From Clostridia bacterium (GTDB lineage: Bacteria > Bacillota > Clostridia > Oscillospirales > CAG-272), in assembly GCA_017463485.1 (NCBI GenBank), contig JAFTPD010000002.1:129229-193228 (forward strand): a stretch of 64,000 nucleotides of DNA, in the 5' to 3' direction. Both the position numbers and the translations under genes were made by a program. Of the stretch, positions 17,698 through 26,856 are shown piece by piece. Position 1 is the stretch's first letter. Each line of letters begins with the position of its first letter. Below the pieces are notes generated by a model. It was not told the origin of the DNA. It did no database searches and was given only the letters and a program-made list of their open reading frames with translations.

Positions 17698-19878
17698 ATG
17701 AATTTTGATCACAATATATCGCCGCTCCCGCCCTACTCAAAGGAACAGTGGCTTCCCACCGCATTTCTTGCGGAAAATCCGGAGGCGTTTGGCTTTGTGT
17801 CGGAGGCAGTACCCGTTGCTATGCGCACTCTGCTTGTGTCTGCAGACGGCAAGCCCTCCAAGCGCGGAATGATACCGCCAACGTACATATATCCTTATAA
17901 CGAGGCAAACCGCCTTTTTGAAAGTCTTTTTTCGGAGATCCTTGACAACTCCGAGGAAAACCTTGATATTATCAACCGAAGCCTGTCGGGTACGGAGAAC
18001 GGATACGAGCATCTCGTGTCGAGATACGCTGCCGTAATGACACAGGCGTTGGCACTCCAGACCATGCGCGCGACTCCCTCAGAGTACGTGTCCGAGTCAA
18101 GCGCTACCGAGTATTACGCCAACCGTCTGGGCGAGAATATCTCCGCAGGTCTTTACCGACTTCGTCGCGCCATGGCGGATTTTGGCGGACTTGCTCCCAG
18201 TGCGGAATCGGATTTTTCGGTATCCTTGGCTGTTTGCAAAATTGAAAACGTGCAGGGCGACGAATTCGCCATCAATATGTTCGGTGCAGGTAATTTTAAG
18301 TTTTTCCTGCTGGATTACGAAGGAATGAAGGTGCTGTGGGAGGAAAAACTGCCTCGCATAGAAGCACTTGAACCTACGGAGTGCGCCCCCGCCGTTGCAA
18401 CTAAGACCGTAGTTTTGCAAAAGACCATGCCGTTTGCCGTTGTCGTCTTGTCGGACGGCGCATGTGACCGCTCGGGCGATACCAACTCAGCTTCAGGGCT
18501 CTTGCGTAATCAGAACGCGCTTGTGTGGCGCGAGCGGATGAAGCTGGAGGAGGTCATGCTCCGAATGATCGTCGGAAGTCAGAGCGAGCATACCTTTGCC
18601 CCACGTGCAGTGCAGTATTTTTCGGGACATATCGTAAGCGATGACAGCGCGTCGGGCGCACTTACCCTTGTCGGTACGTCCTACGATATCTTCGCCACAG
18701 AGTGCCGCCGCCGTTTGGAGGTGTTGGAAAATGCAATGACACTTCTGCCCGACGGATATGACACCGAAAATCCACCGTCCATCAAGGACTTTGACGAAAC
18801 TGAGTCAGCATTTCTCGACGACCTGCAAGCTCGTTATCCCACACTGCGCGCCATCACGTCGGCAACTCTTTCCCGACATATCAAGATCGCGATAATGGGT
18901 ATAATCAATAATAACACCGCCGAGCTTGAAGGGGACAGCGTGATTCCGCTTGACTACATAAAGACAGTATATCGCTCATTTGATTGCGAAAACGACAACG
19001 ACCGCGAGCAGCTTGCAGTAAACCAAAAGCTTATTGCCGAGCTTATGGCGAGCAACTGGATAACCTTGCGACCTCTGTTTTGCTACGCCGCTGACGGCGA
19101 GAGTGAGAGCTCACCCATGCGCGAGGAGAACGCCGCGGCTTATTCCGCTTGCCTTGAAATGAACGAAACGCTTACCAGGCTCGCTCAAAGACGCACTGCG
19201 CTGATCGATTCGCTCTATTCCGAAATGAAGCTGTGCGCCGAAATTATGGAGGCTCAAAAGGACGGACTTATCCATAACCGAGTATCCGAGCAGAATTTCG
19301 ACTCTATGATAAAGCTACTGACAGAGAATATCCCAAGCGCGGCAGATGCGCTTCGCGAGGAGTGGAGCGAAAGCTCCGTTACCGCGCAGACCATGCTCAC
19401 GGCGTATACGGCAGAGCGCGAGCGGCTGTTTTGGAGTGACGTGGATAACGCACTCGTTCCGTGCTACGAGGCAGTGCTTGACGGCTCTGTCGGAAACGGA
19501 TTCTGGGGAGATATCAAGGCAAATGCAAGGCTTACCTTAAAGGACGAAGATACGTCTGACGTGGAGAGACTGCTCGATATGATACAGATAATTTCGGATA
19601 GCTGTGGCGAGATATACGACGCGATCTCAACAAGAGCGGCAGTAATGCGCACCGTTCAGCATATCAGCGGTGACGGTGCCTGGAATAAGACCTGCCTGCG
19701 CGCAATGCTTCGCGAATTTTCGGGCTGGGAGGACAGTGACGTTGCCCGTATCGACGACTCCGTGCGCTCCGAATACCGCGCTATGGTGGGACGCTGGCGC
19801 GAGGCACAAACGCTTGTCAATAAGCAGAAGGAAGCCTTTGACGATTACTACAAGGTATACACCGCATTTGTTCAATAA
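17698..19878 (+). CDS. Unrecognised 726-residue cytoplasmic protein with a faint PP2C-like core
   Basis: No family is recognised with certainty. There is no signal peptide or membrane segment. Residues about 155-260 show a pattern reminiscent of PPM/PP2C phosphatases: strand SLAVCKIENV, then MFGAGNFKFFLL, then PFAVVVLSDGACD, where PP2C enzymes have GDS and a metal-binding SDG. The first metal Asp appears to be absent. The remaining 450 residues are mostly charged helices, with heptad-like runs near 490-560 and 690-720 that could be coiled coils. It stands alone between its own promoter and a strong terminator, and is 2.2 kb long with normal codon use. It could be a signalling phosphatase relative (as in SpoIIE or stressosome proteins), but this is inference. 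Confidence 0.6.
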   Translation: MNFDHNISPLPPYSKEQWLPTAFLAENPEAFGFVSEAVPVAMRTLLVSADGKPSKRGMIPPTYIYPYNEANRLFESLFSEILDNSEENLDIINRSLSGTENGYEHLVSRYAAVMTQALALQTMRATPSEYVSESSATEYYANRLGENISAGLYRLRRAMADFGGLAPSAESDFSVSLAVCKIENVQGDEFAINMFGAGNFKFFLLDYEGMKVLWEEKLPRIEALEPTECAPAVATKTVVLQKTMPFAVVVLSDGACDRSGDTNSASGLLRNQNALVWRERMKLEEVMLRMIVGSQSEHTFAPRAVQYFSGHIVSDDSASGALTLVGTSYDIFATECRRRLEVLENAMTLLPDGYDTENPPSIKDFDETESAFLDDLQARYPTLRAITSATLSRHIKIAIMGIINNNTAELEGDSVIPLDYIKTVYRSFDCENDNDREQLAVNQKLIAELMASNWITLRPLFCYAADGESESSPMREENAAAYSACLEMNETLTRLAQRRTALIDSLYSEMKLCAEIMEAQKDGLIHNRVSEQNFDSMIKLLTENIPSAADALREEWSESSVTAQTMLTAYTAERERLFWSDVDNALVPCYEAVLDGSVGNGFWGDIKANARLTLKDEDTSDVERLLDMIQIISDSCGEIYDAISTRAAVMRTVQHISGDGAWNKTCLRAMLREFSGWEDSDVARIDDSVRSEYRAMVGRWREAQTLVNKQKEAFDDYYKVYTAFVQ

Positions 19879-19922
19879 AAACTCAAAAACCGACCTGCGA
19901 ATACAGGTCGGTTTTTGAGTTT
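19879..19922. terminator. Strong bidirectional intrinsic terminator
   Basis: 19-bp stem (19879-19897 with 19904-19922) flanked by A and T tracts; serves the 726-residue gene and the minus-strand ruvAB-containing operon. Confidence 0.92.
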
Positions 19923-21537
19923 AATTGAATTCTATTTTCGTGGTAGTATCGAAAAAATCTCTCGTCACGCGGCTGATAGCCGAAATGACGTCGCTGGGGA
20001 GCATGGAAACCTCGCCAAGCTCTGCGCGCGCCGCCTCACCTGCAAGTGAGTGGAGCAGCACCGCCGCCGAGATGCGACGAACAACGTCGGAATCACTCGC
20101 CTCCGTGTCAAACGCGACGTCTGCAAGCATAGCACCGATAATTCCCGCAAGCACGTCACCCGAGCCGCCCTTAGCCATTCCCGAATTACCGTGGGGATTG
20201 ATATAACACTCTCCGTATGGAGAGACGATAACGGTGTGCGCGTCCTTTAAAAGCACGAACACACCGTGCTCCTTTGCAAATTTTCTTGCGTGATAAGGCA
20301 TATCCCGCAGTATTTCGCGCACCGAGATACCCGTCAGCCGAGCAAATTCCGCAGGGTGGGGAGTTATAACGGTGACGTGTCGTCCGTTGTCCGCAAACCG
20401 TTTTGTCAGCCAAAGCTGAGGATTTTCGGATAAAATATTCAAGGCGTCCGCATCAAGAACGAGCGGCTTTTCTCCTCCAAAATTTAATACCCGTTCAAGC
20501 AGGGCAAAAGCACATTTGTCTTTTCCAAGACCGCAACCGATAACTACAACATCAGCCGACGTCATAGCGGGATCAAGCGCAAGATTTGAAGCGCAAGCTT
20601 CGCCGTTATAGGTGGTAAGGATTGCCTCGGGGAGCTGTGATTGAATAATGACACGGTTGTCCTCGTGGGTGAAAACGTGCGCAAGACCGATACCGCAGCG
20701 CAGTGCCGCAGACGTGGAAAGATAAGCCGCGCCGCTCATACCGCGACTGCCGCAGATAAAGAGGACACGCCCAAAGCTACCCTTGTTGCTTTGCCGTCCT
20801 CGGCGGAAAAATTCGGGTAGATGTTCTTTGCCAAGCATACGCATCTGCTCCTTCTGACAAACGGGAGAAAGGTCAACTCCTATATCGCAAACGCGGATAT
20901 CTCCCGCATATTCCACTGCGGGAAAGCGCAAAAGTCCGCTTTTAAGTGCCTGAATACACACGGTAACGTCCGCCCTGACGGCAATGCCGCAAATTCGTCC
21001 GCTATCCGCATCAATTCCCGAAGGCACGTCTACTGAAAGAATGGGCTTATCGCAACCGTTGACAAGCAAAATAACGTCAAAAATCTCACCCTTGATATCT
21101 CGCGACAGTCCGATCCCGAAAATAGCGTCAACAATGCAGGTGTAGGTGTCAATAGACGCAAAGAGGTCTGCTTTTGAAATAAACCCAACACCCTCCGCCA
21201 CGGCAAGACCGTATTGGCGCATACATTCAACGCTTGTTTTCACTTTGTCGGGAAATCCGTCGGACGTGACCGTACCAACAAAGCACACGTTAGCGTAAAT
21301 TTCTTTGCCATGCAAAAGACGAGCCATGGCAATTCCGTCGCCGCCGTTGTTGCCGCCACCCGTAAGTATAAGCACGCGGCGCGTATCAAAGCGACGGTCA
21401 GCGATAAGCACGTCCACAGCAGACGCCGCCGCGCGTTCCATAAGCGTTTGCGAGGGGATATTTAATTTTTCAATGGTGTAGCAGTCGCAGAGCTTCATTT
21501 GCGCCGCCGACAAAACGGGAATATAATCGCCGTTCAT
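19921..21537 (-). CDS. nnr: Bifunctional NAD(P)H-hydrate epimerase / ADP-dependent dehydratase
   Basis: 538 residues. The N-terminal YjeF-N domain (about 1-215) carries GGGNNGGDGIAMAR, and the C-terminal carbohydrate-kinase-like domain carries TPHPAEFARL and GNSGMAKGGSGDVLAG. It repairs hydrated NADH/NADPH: epimerisation of R to S hydrate, then ADP-dependent dehydration. The ATG at 21537 is chosen because GGAGGA lies nine bases upstream; a GTG at 21546 that overlaps the ruvB stop has no spacing. It is the last gene of the DUF951-yfhO-ruvA-ruvB operon. In Clostridia it is often near acpS or alr, so the ruvB linkage is less usual. Confidence 0.92.
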   Translation of the reverse strand: MNGDYIPVLSAAQMKLCDCYTIEKLNIPSQTLMERAAASAVDVLIADRRFDTRRVLILTGGGNNGGDGIAMARLLHGKEIYANVCFVGTVTSDGFPDKVKTSVECMRQYGLAVAEGVGFISKADLFASIDTYTCIVDAIFGIGLSRDIKGEIFDVILLVNGCDKPILSVDVPSGIDADSGRICGIAVRADVTVCIQALKSGLLRFPAVEYAGDIRVCDIGVDLSPVCQKEQMRMLGKEHLPEFFRRGRQSNKGSFGRVLFICGSRGMSGAAYLSTSAALRCGIGLAHVFTHEDNRVIIQSQLPEAILTTYNGEACASNLALDPAMTSADVVVIGCGLGKDKCAFALLERVLNFGGEKPLVLDADALNILSENPQLWLTKRFADNGRHVTVITPHPAEFARLTGISVREILRDMPYHARKFAKEHGVFVLLKDAHTVIVSPYGECYINPHGNSGMAKGGSGDVLAGIIGAMLADVAFDTEASDSDVVRRISAAVLLHSLAGEAARAELGEVSMLPSDVISAISRVTRDFFDTTTKIEFN

Positions 21538-21542
21538 GCGGA

Positions 21543-22742
21543 TCACTCCTCCGAGTCAGCAGGAGCGTCGAAAAATCCTACCTGATCGCGTGCGGTACTC
21601 GCATTTGCTCTCGGCATAGGAATTCCGAGATGATTGTAGCCAAGGCGGGTTACGCATCTGCCTCGCGGCGTGCGATTGACAAAGCCCATCTGCATAAGAT
21701 AAGGCTCGTAAACGTCCTCAATGGTGACCGATTCCTCTCCGATGGTAGCCGAAAGAGTTTCAAGTCCAACAGGACCGCCGTCGTAGAATTTAATAATGGT
21801 CTCAAGGATCTTTCTGTCCGTGTTGTCAAGTCCGAGCGCGTCTATTTCAAGTCGGTCAAGCGCATAACCTGCGATAGCGGAGTCAATAACGTCCTTGCCG
21901 CTGACCTGCGCGAAATCGCGCACGCGCTTAAGCAGACGGTTAGCAATTCGGGGCGTTCCGCGAGAACGGGACGCGATCTCGTAAGCACCGTCATCGCTGA
22001 TCTCGATACCTAAAATTGACGAGCTGCGCTTAACGATAAGAGCCAGCTCCTCGGGAGTGTAGAACTCCAGCTTGAGCAGAACGCCAAAGCGGTCACGCAA
22101 GGGGGGAGTCAGCTGACCTGCGCGGGTCGTAGCACCGATAAGCGTGAACTTGGGAAGGTCAATTCGAATACTTCTCGCCGCAGGGCCTTTTCCGATAATA
22201 ATGTCAAGCGCGTAATCCTCCATGGCGGAGTAAAGTATCTCCTCGACCGCGCGGGACAATCGGTGTATCTCGTCGATAAACAAGACGTCGCCTTGATTGA
22301 GATTGGTCAGAAGCGCCGCAAGATCGCCCTGCTTTTCGATAGCGGGACCCGAAGTAATTCGGATATTAACACCAAGCTCGTTGGCAATTATGTTGGAGAG
22401 AGTGGTCTTACCAAGACCGGGAGGACCGTAAAGCAAAACGTGGTCGAGTGTGTCGCCGCGAAGCTGCGCCGCTTCAATATAGACCTTAAGATTTTCCTTC
22501 GCCTTTTCCTGACCGATATAATCGCCGAGGTGCTTTGGGCGCAGACTGTTTTCGCTGTCGTCGTCACCCGGCTTGAAGGAGGTGGAAACTATGCGATTTT
22601 CAAAATCCATGTCCTCATCAGTATCCCAATCCGAGCCCGAGTGTCTGTCCTCGTAAGCCTTTTCGTAAAGATCGGAGGGGGAATTGTCGCCGTCCGCAAA
22701 CAGGTCAAAGGCGGTGATATTAGTCTTTGAATTTTTGCTCAT
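21543..22742 (-). CDS. ruvB: Holliday junction branch migration ATPase RuvB with N-terminal extension
   Basis: 399 residues, about 55-60 longer than standard RuvB. Walker [10 protein letters not shown], Walker B FIDEIHRL, and the sensor [18 protein letters not shown] are intact, and the C-terminal winged helix follows. The extra N-terminus (residues 1-60) is acidic and rich in Asp/Ser, likely disordered; the canonical start region begins near [22 protein letters not shown] precedes the ATG at 22742, so the extension seems real rather than a misplaced start. With RuvA it drives branch migration. It is 22 bases after ruvA. Confidence 0.95.
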   Translation of the reverse strand: MSKNSKTNITAFDLFADGDNSPSDLYEKAYEDRHSGSDWDTDEDMDFENRIVSTSFKPGDDDSENSLRPKHLGDYIGQEKAKENLKVYIEAAQLRGDTLDHVLLYGPPGLGKTTLSNIIANELGVNIRITSGPAIEKQGDLAALLTNLNQGDVLFIDEIHRLSRAVEEILYSAMEDYALDIIIGKGPAARSIRIDLPKFTLIGATTRAGQLTPPLRDRFGVLLKLEFYTPEELALIVKRSSSILGIEISDDGAYEIASRSRGTPRIANRLLKRVRDFAQVSGKDVIDSAIAGYALDRLEIDALGLDNTDRKILETIIKFYDGGPVGLETLSATIGEESVTIEDVYEPYLMQMGFVNRTPRGRCVTRLGYNHLGIPMPRANASTARDQVGFFDAPADSEE

Positions 22743-22764
22743 AATAGCTCATCCTTTCCGAAAA

Positions 22765-23394
22765 TCAAGAGCGCATAAGGCGCTTCAAGGCTTCCTTGAT
22801 GATATCCTCAAGTGGGAGGGAGTCCGTGTCAATATTTTTGAGTACGTTCTGCGCTTCGCCACGAGTGTAACCAAGCACAATAAGTGCATCCTGCGCCTCG
22901 CTGAGCTTGCCTCGTGCGGCTGTGGGGGAAATATTAGCGACAGGTGCTTCGGCGGCAGACAGATCAAATTCTGTCTGCTTTGAAAGCTTGTCCTTCAGCT
23001 CAAGAATAATTCTTGCCGCCGTTTTCGGGCCGATACCGCTTGCGGCGGAGATCGCCTTTTTGTCGTCTGTGCAAACCGCGAGAGCAAATCTTTCGGGAGT
23101 AAGCTGTGATAAAATAGACATAGCCGCCTTAGGGCCAACGCCCGAAACGGATATAAGCATTTTAAAGGAGGAAAGCTCGCTTTCGTTAATAAATCCGTAA
23201 AGCTCGATGCCGTCCTCGCGCACCGCAAGATAAGTATAAAGGGTTGCGTCGGGGGGAGTGGTAACGCTGTGACGCGGAGGCAGAGCTCGATAGGTATTTT
23301 CGCTGACGGTTAGCTTGTATGCCACGCCCATAGCGTCAATGACCGCATATCCGGGAGCGGCGGTGACAAGCTTTCCCTTGATGTAGTAAAACAT
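22765..23394 (-). CDS. ruvA: Holliday junction DNA-binding protein RuvA
   Basis: 209 residues. The start at 23394 (MFYYIKGKL) follows AGAAAGGA; a longer frame from 23424 has no site. The OB-fold domain, two helix-hairpin-helix motifs (LISVSGVGPKAAMSIL and AASGIGPKTAARIILELK) and the mobile C-terminal domain III (ALIVLGYTRGEAQNVL) are all visible. Tetrameric partner of RuvB. ruvC is not in the window. Third gene of the five-gene minus operon. Confidence 0.96.
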   Translation of the reverse strand: MFYYIKGKLVTAAPGYAVIDAMGVAYKLTVSENTYRALPPRHSVTTPPDATLYTYLAVREDGIELYGFINESELSSFKMLISVSGVGPKAAMSILSQLTPERFALAVCTDDKKAISAASGIGPKTAARIILELKDKLSKQTEFDLSAAEAPVANISPTAARGKLSEAQDALIVLGYTRGEAQNVLKNIDTDSLPLEDIIKEALKRLMRS

Positions 23395-23415
23395 AGCTTT
23401 TCCTTTCTTTAAGGC

Positions 23416-23444
23416 TGCAACCATGCCGTTCTGACATGGTTGCA
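23416..23444 (-). other. Stem-loop in the yfhO-ruvA intergenic gap
   Basis: 10-bp inverted repeat TGCAACCATG with CATGGTTGCA. There is no T tract on the minus strand, so it is more likely a processing or partial attenuation site than a full terminator. Confidence 0.45.
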
Positions 23445-23469
23445 GGGTTCAATTTACTTTTGGTAACTG

Positions 23470-26400
23470 TTATTTCTTGCGTGACTTGCCCTTGTCGCTG
23501 TCACCCGTGAATGAGTGCTTCTTTGGCTCATCCGCCTCGTCGTCATCCAAATATCCGATATCGCCGCGAGCCATAGGAGTCAGCTCCTCGTCGGTAGGAA
23601 GCTTTGGCAGCTCCTCGCCGTCGATAAGAACGGTCTTTTTAAACAGCTTTATCTTCTTGATAAAGGGATAAGCTGCAAGGATCGCGATAAACAGCACGGT
23701 GCTGACAGAGGTTACGATAATGCCAAGCATTATTTCGGCAGGCATATATTGCAGCCTGATATCATGCTCGCCCGCCTTGTCAATACGGAAGGAGATCAGT
23801 GCGTCGGAGGTTTCAAAAATATCCACCTCCTTGTCGTCAACGTATACGTTCCAGCCCTCGTCGTAGGGAATGGAGGTATACATAAGCTGATCGTCCTTGA
23901 GAGTCTTAACAGAGCCCGTAAGATTATCGTCGGTGTAATCCTCGTTTATCACAAGCTGTGTCTTTGCAAGTCGCTCAATGGCATCCTTGAATACGTCCAT
24001 ATCAAGGTAATAGACGTAAGAATCCTTCTTGCGGGTATAGAAATTCTTGGAGTCGTTGTCAATGGTGATGGTCAGTGAGAGCTGTTCCTTGGTAGACTCG
24101 CCGAGATAGATCATACGGGTGGTTTCATTACCGCCGAAAGCAAGCGTGAGACCCGTGATAGGCTCTTTCGTCAAGGAATTCGCCTTGAGCTTGACCTGAC
24201 GGTTATATCCCGTGGGATTGTAGTAATAAAGCATTGTGTCCGTAGGAACGGTGAACGTGTAAGTCAGAGAAGCGGCCTTTTCCTTGTCCTCGGGAAGGTA
24301 TTTTTCCTCGTCGATCTTGTCCGCTGTTCTGGATGCGTCTATATGCTCGTGCTTCATGTTGTTGAGGGTTATATCCTCCGACATGACCGCAGGAACGAAT
24401 ATCTGCACTGGCTCATCCTCTCCGAGCATAGCGGCAACGAGAGCGTTGAGTCGCTCAAAGGGGGTGTCGTAGTCGGTCATCTTGAAGTCACCGTAATCTT
24501 CTGCAACTCCGTAAGCCAGCGAGAGGGCGTATTCGTTAAGATATACGTCGTAAGTTCCCGTCAGCGTGACGTCCTCACTGTAACCGTAATCCTCCTTGGT
24601 GTAAAGCGGATCTCCGTAGTAATCCGAGAAATCGTAGTTGGAAATAATATACTTAACGCCAAGCAGGGAATCGTTCACGGGATTTCCACCGAAATATTTG
24701 GACCAGTGAGATTTCGAGGAATATCCCATCTTCTGCAAGTAGACTATGGTGTCGCGGTTGAGCGTAGAGGTGGAAAGGCTCAAGCCCTTCGTGCCGAGAG
24801 CCATTGAATCGTTTGTCTTTTTGTGATAGGTCTTTTCTGTTCGGTAGAAGGATTTGTCATTTTCCTCAATAGTGTCCACAATGGGACGGAAGGTGTCAAG
24901 GAAGTTGTTGTATTTGGAATAGGACGAATAAGAAACGTCCTCGTCAAACTTGTTCACGTCGCAAAGTGCGCTGGTGAAAACCTCTGCACAGACGATAAAT
25001 GCGAGCACGGTCACAAGCAGCTCCTTGTTCTTTTTCTTGGATCTGCCCATGAGGCAAATGATTATAAAGTAAACGAGCAGACAGAACAGCGTAAGTCCCA
25101 CAGTGCCCCAAGGAGAGATGACCATTTTTTCGTTGAGTCCTGTAATATAATCACCAAGCTCCTGAAGGAGAAGGGTATACAGACCGATAAATGCGACTAC
25201 GCCGAGCAGTGCCTTGCGGCTGAAAAATTCAATATGCTCAAACGCCTTATACGCAAGAGAAATAAGAATGAAGCAGAGCATAAAGCTGTAACGGTAGTTG
25301 AGCCAGTTGGGCTTCTGGAAGCCGTGCCAGATAAGATCAAGCGGGCTTACCGCAAAGGACGCGATAAAGAATACGATCAGAAGCGCCGCCGCAACCTTTT
25401 TGCGGTTGGAGAACTTCTTGGACATAAAGTAGGCAGGCACCATGATAACGGTCAGCACGCCGCAGTACACGAAGGGCAGTCCCGCAGGTCTTACGGTGTC
25501 GTAAGAGGAGGGGAGAAGCTTGTAAAGGAATTCAAAAAGATTGAACTTCTGATTGATGGACCAGTCGGGGTTGGAGAACTCATTTTTACCGAAGGAGAGC
25601 GCGTACCTTGCAGACAGAACGGTAAGCGCCGCAATACCGATTGCAAGTAACGCCCAGCCGCCCATGCGCAAAACGGAGCGCACGAAATGATTTTTCTCGC
25701 CGAAAGGATTGTTCTCGTTATTCTCGTTGTGAGCAAAATAGTAATAGAACGAGTAGATCACAGTATAGATGCACACCATGTAACCGATATAGAAGTTACT
25801 TATCAAAGTGATGGCGAGAATAGTCGTAAACAGACGGAAATGCCCCTTTTTGATAAGCTCCTCAATGCCGTAGGTCAAGAGAGGCAGCCACATCAGCGCG
25901 TCTATCCACATGGAGTTGTGCTGTTGGATAACGGCGTAAGAGGACATAGCGTACATTATCGAAAAGGTGATAATAGCCAGCTTGTTTACCTTGGCGGAAT
26001 GCTTGTGGAGATAGAATCCCATGGTAAATCCGCTGATAGCCGATTTCAGTATGAAGATGAACAGAAGCGCCTCAAGCATTCTGTCCTTGGGGAACAGTGC
26101 CACAAGCCAGGAGAAGGGGCTGGCGATATAGTAGTCGTATATTCCGAGGAACTCACCGCCGAGTGCGCGGGAGAAGGAATAAAGCAGACTGCCGTCGCCG
26201 TAGATGAAATCGCGCAGCGCCTCGTAAAAATAAACGTACTGACCGTTAAGGTCAAGCACGAGCACCGAGCCGTCGCCAAACGGGTACAGACCGCGCACAA
26301 GATATATAAGGAACATGATCAGCGCAGGAATAGCCGCCGCAAGCCACAGATATCCGTAGGTATCAATAAGGGAGCGACGCTTTTCGCTGAGCAACCGTCC

Positions 26401-26484
26401 TTTTATCTGCGTGAATTTATTTTGTTTTGCCGGTGTAGCGACGTTTTCCGCCGACTGTTGTTCATTCAAAGGCATGTTTTCCAT
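23470..26484 (-). CDS. YfhO-family multi-pass membrane protein (putative GT-C glycosyltransferase)
   Basis: 1004 residues with about 13 membrane segments in the N-terminal 550 residues, a large extracellular domain, a late membrane segment (about 925-950) and an acidic Lys/Asp tail. The DGSVLVLDLNGQYVYFYEAL loop after the first segment fits the YfhO pattern, where an acidic residue in the first extracellular loop is catalytic in GT-C enzymes. Bacillus YfhO is linked to glycosylation of lipoteichoic acid. GGAGG precedes the ATG at 26484. Second gene of the operon. Confidence 0.88.
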   Translation of the reverse strand: MENMPLNEQQSAENVATPAKQNKFTQIKGRLLSEKRRSLIDTYGYLWLAAAIPALIMFLIYLVRGLYPFGDGSVLVLDLNGQYVYFYEALRDFIYGDGSLLYSFSRALGGEFLGIYDYYIASPFSWLVALFPKDRMLEALLFIFILKSAISGFTMGFYLHKHSAKVNKLAIITFSIMYAMSSYAVIQQHNSMWIDALMWLPLLTYGIEELIKKGHFRLFTTILAITLISNFYIGYMVCIYTVIYSFYYYFAHNENNENNPFGEKNHFVRSVLRMGGWALLAIGIAALTVLSARYALSFGKNEFSNPDWSINQKFNLFEFLYKLLPSSYDTVRPAGLPFVYCGVLTVIMVPAYFMSKKFSNRKKVAAALLIVFFIASFAVSPLDLIWHGFQKPNWLNYRYSFMLCFILISLAYKAFEHIEFFSRKALLGVVAFIGLYTLLLQELGDYITGLNEKMVISPWGTVGLTLFCLLVYFIIICLMGRSKKKNKELLVTVLAFIVCAEVFTSALCDVNKFDEDVSYSSYSKYNNFLDTFRPIVDTIEENDKSFYRTEKTYHKKTNDSMALGTKGLSLSTSTLNRDTIVYLQKMGYSSKSHWSKYFGGNPVNDSLLGVKYIISNYDFSDYYGDPLYTKEDYGYSEDVTLTGTYDVYLNEYALSLAYGVAEDYGDFKMTDYDTPFERLNALVAAMLGEDEPVQIFVPAVMSEDITLNNMKHEHIDASRTADKIDEEKYLPEDKEKAASLTYTFTVPTDTMLYYYNPTGYNRQVKLKANSLTKEPITGLTLAFGGNETTRMIYLGESTKEQLSLTITIDNDSKNFYTRKKDSYVYYLDMDVFKDAIERLAKTQLVINEDYTDDNLTGSVKTLKDDQLMYTSIPYDEGWNVYVDDKEVDIFETSDALISFRIDKAGEHDIRLQYMPAEIMLGIIVTSVSTVLFIAILAAYPFIKKIKLFKKTVLIDGEELPKLPTDEELTPMARGDIGYLDDDEADEPKKHSFTGDSDKGKSRKK

Positions 26485-26516
26485 TTTTTCCTCCGTTTTT
26501 ATGTATAACTATTCAG

Positions 26517-26711
26517 TCAATCCTGCACAGGTCGAATACTTTTAATAGCTTTTTCAAGCTTTATTCTGTCAAGTACAAGGTCGCGTCCACAGCTCTCGCA
26601 TACAATACGAACCTCACTGCCCACACGCATAACCCGAAACAGCTTGCCGCCGCAAGGGTGCGTTTTTTTAAGCTCCAGAACGTCACCGACGTTAAGTTTG
26701 ATTATCTGCAT
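26517..26711 (-). CDS. DUF951 family small zinc-ribbon-like protein
   Basis: 64 residues, standard for DUF951. The ATG at 26711 has GAGGG upstream. The sequence shows the family pattern GDVLELKKTHPCGG then CESCGRDL, with three cysteines and a His that could bind a metal. Function is not established; the family is widespread in Bacillota, often near rpsF or ychF. First gene of the minus operon with yfhO, ruvA, ruvB and nnr. Confidence 0.9.
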   Translation of the reverse strand: MQIIKLNVGDVLELKKTHPCGGKLFRVMRVGSEVRIVCESCGRDLVLDRIKLEKAIKSIRPVQD

Positions 26712-26747
26712 AAACAATTTCCCTCATTTAGAAAATCTACACAAACC

Positions 26748-26776
26748 ATTATACCACATAATCACCTAATTGTAAA
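26748..26776 (-). promoter_or_regulatory. Promoter of the DUF951-yfhO-ruvAB-nnr operon
   Basis: Minus strand TTTACA (26771-26776), 17 bases, TATAAT (26748-26753), with TGTGG before the -10. Confidence 0.8.
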
Positions 26777-26813
26777 CCTTATTTCATTATTATTTACATT
26801 TAAAATATAATTT

Positions 26814-26852
26814 TACAAAAGAGCCGCCCTGCGAGATTGTCGCAGGGCGGCT
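26814..26852 (-). terminator. Intrinsic terminator after the S1-domain gene
   Basis: 13-bp GC-rich stem (26822-26834 with 26840-26852) followed on the minus strand by CTCTTTTGT. Confidence 0.85.
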
Positions 26853-26856
26853 ATCC

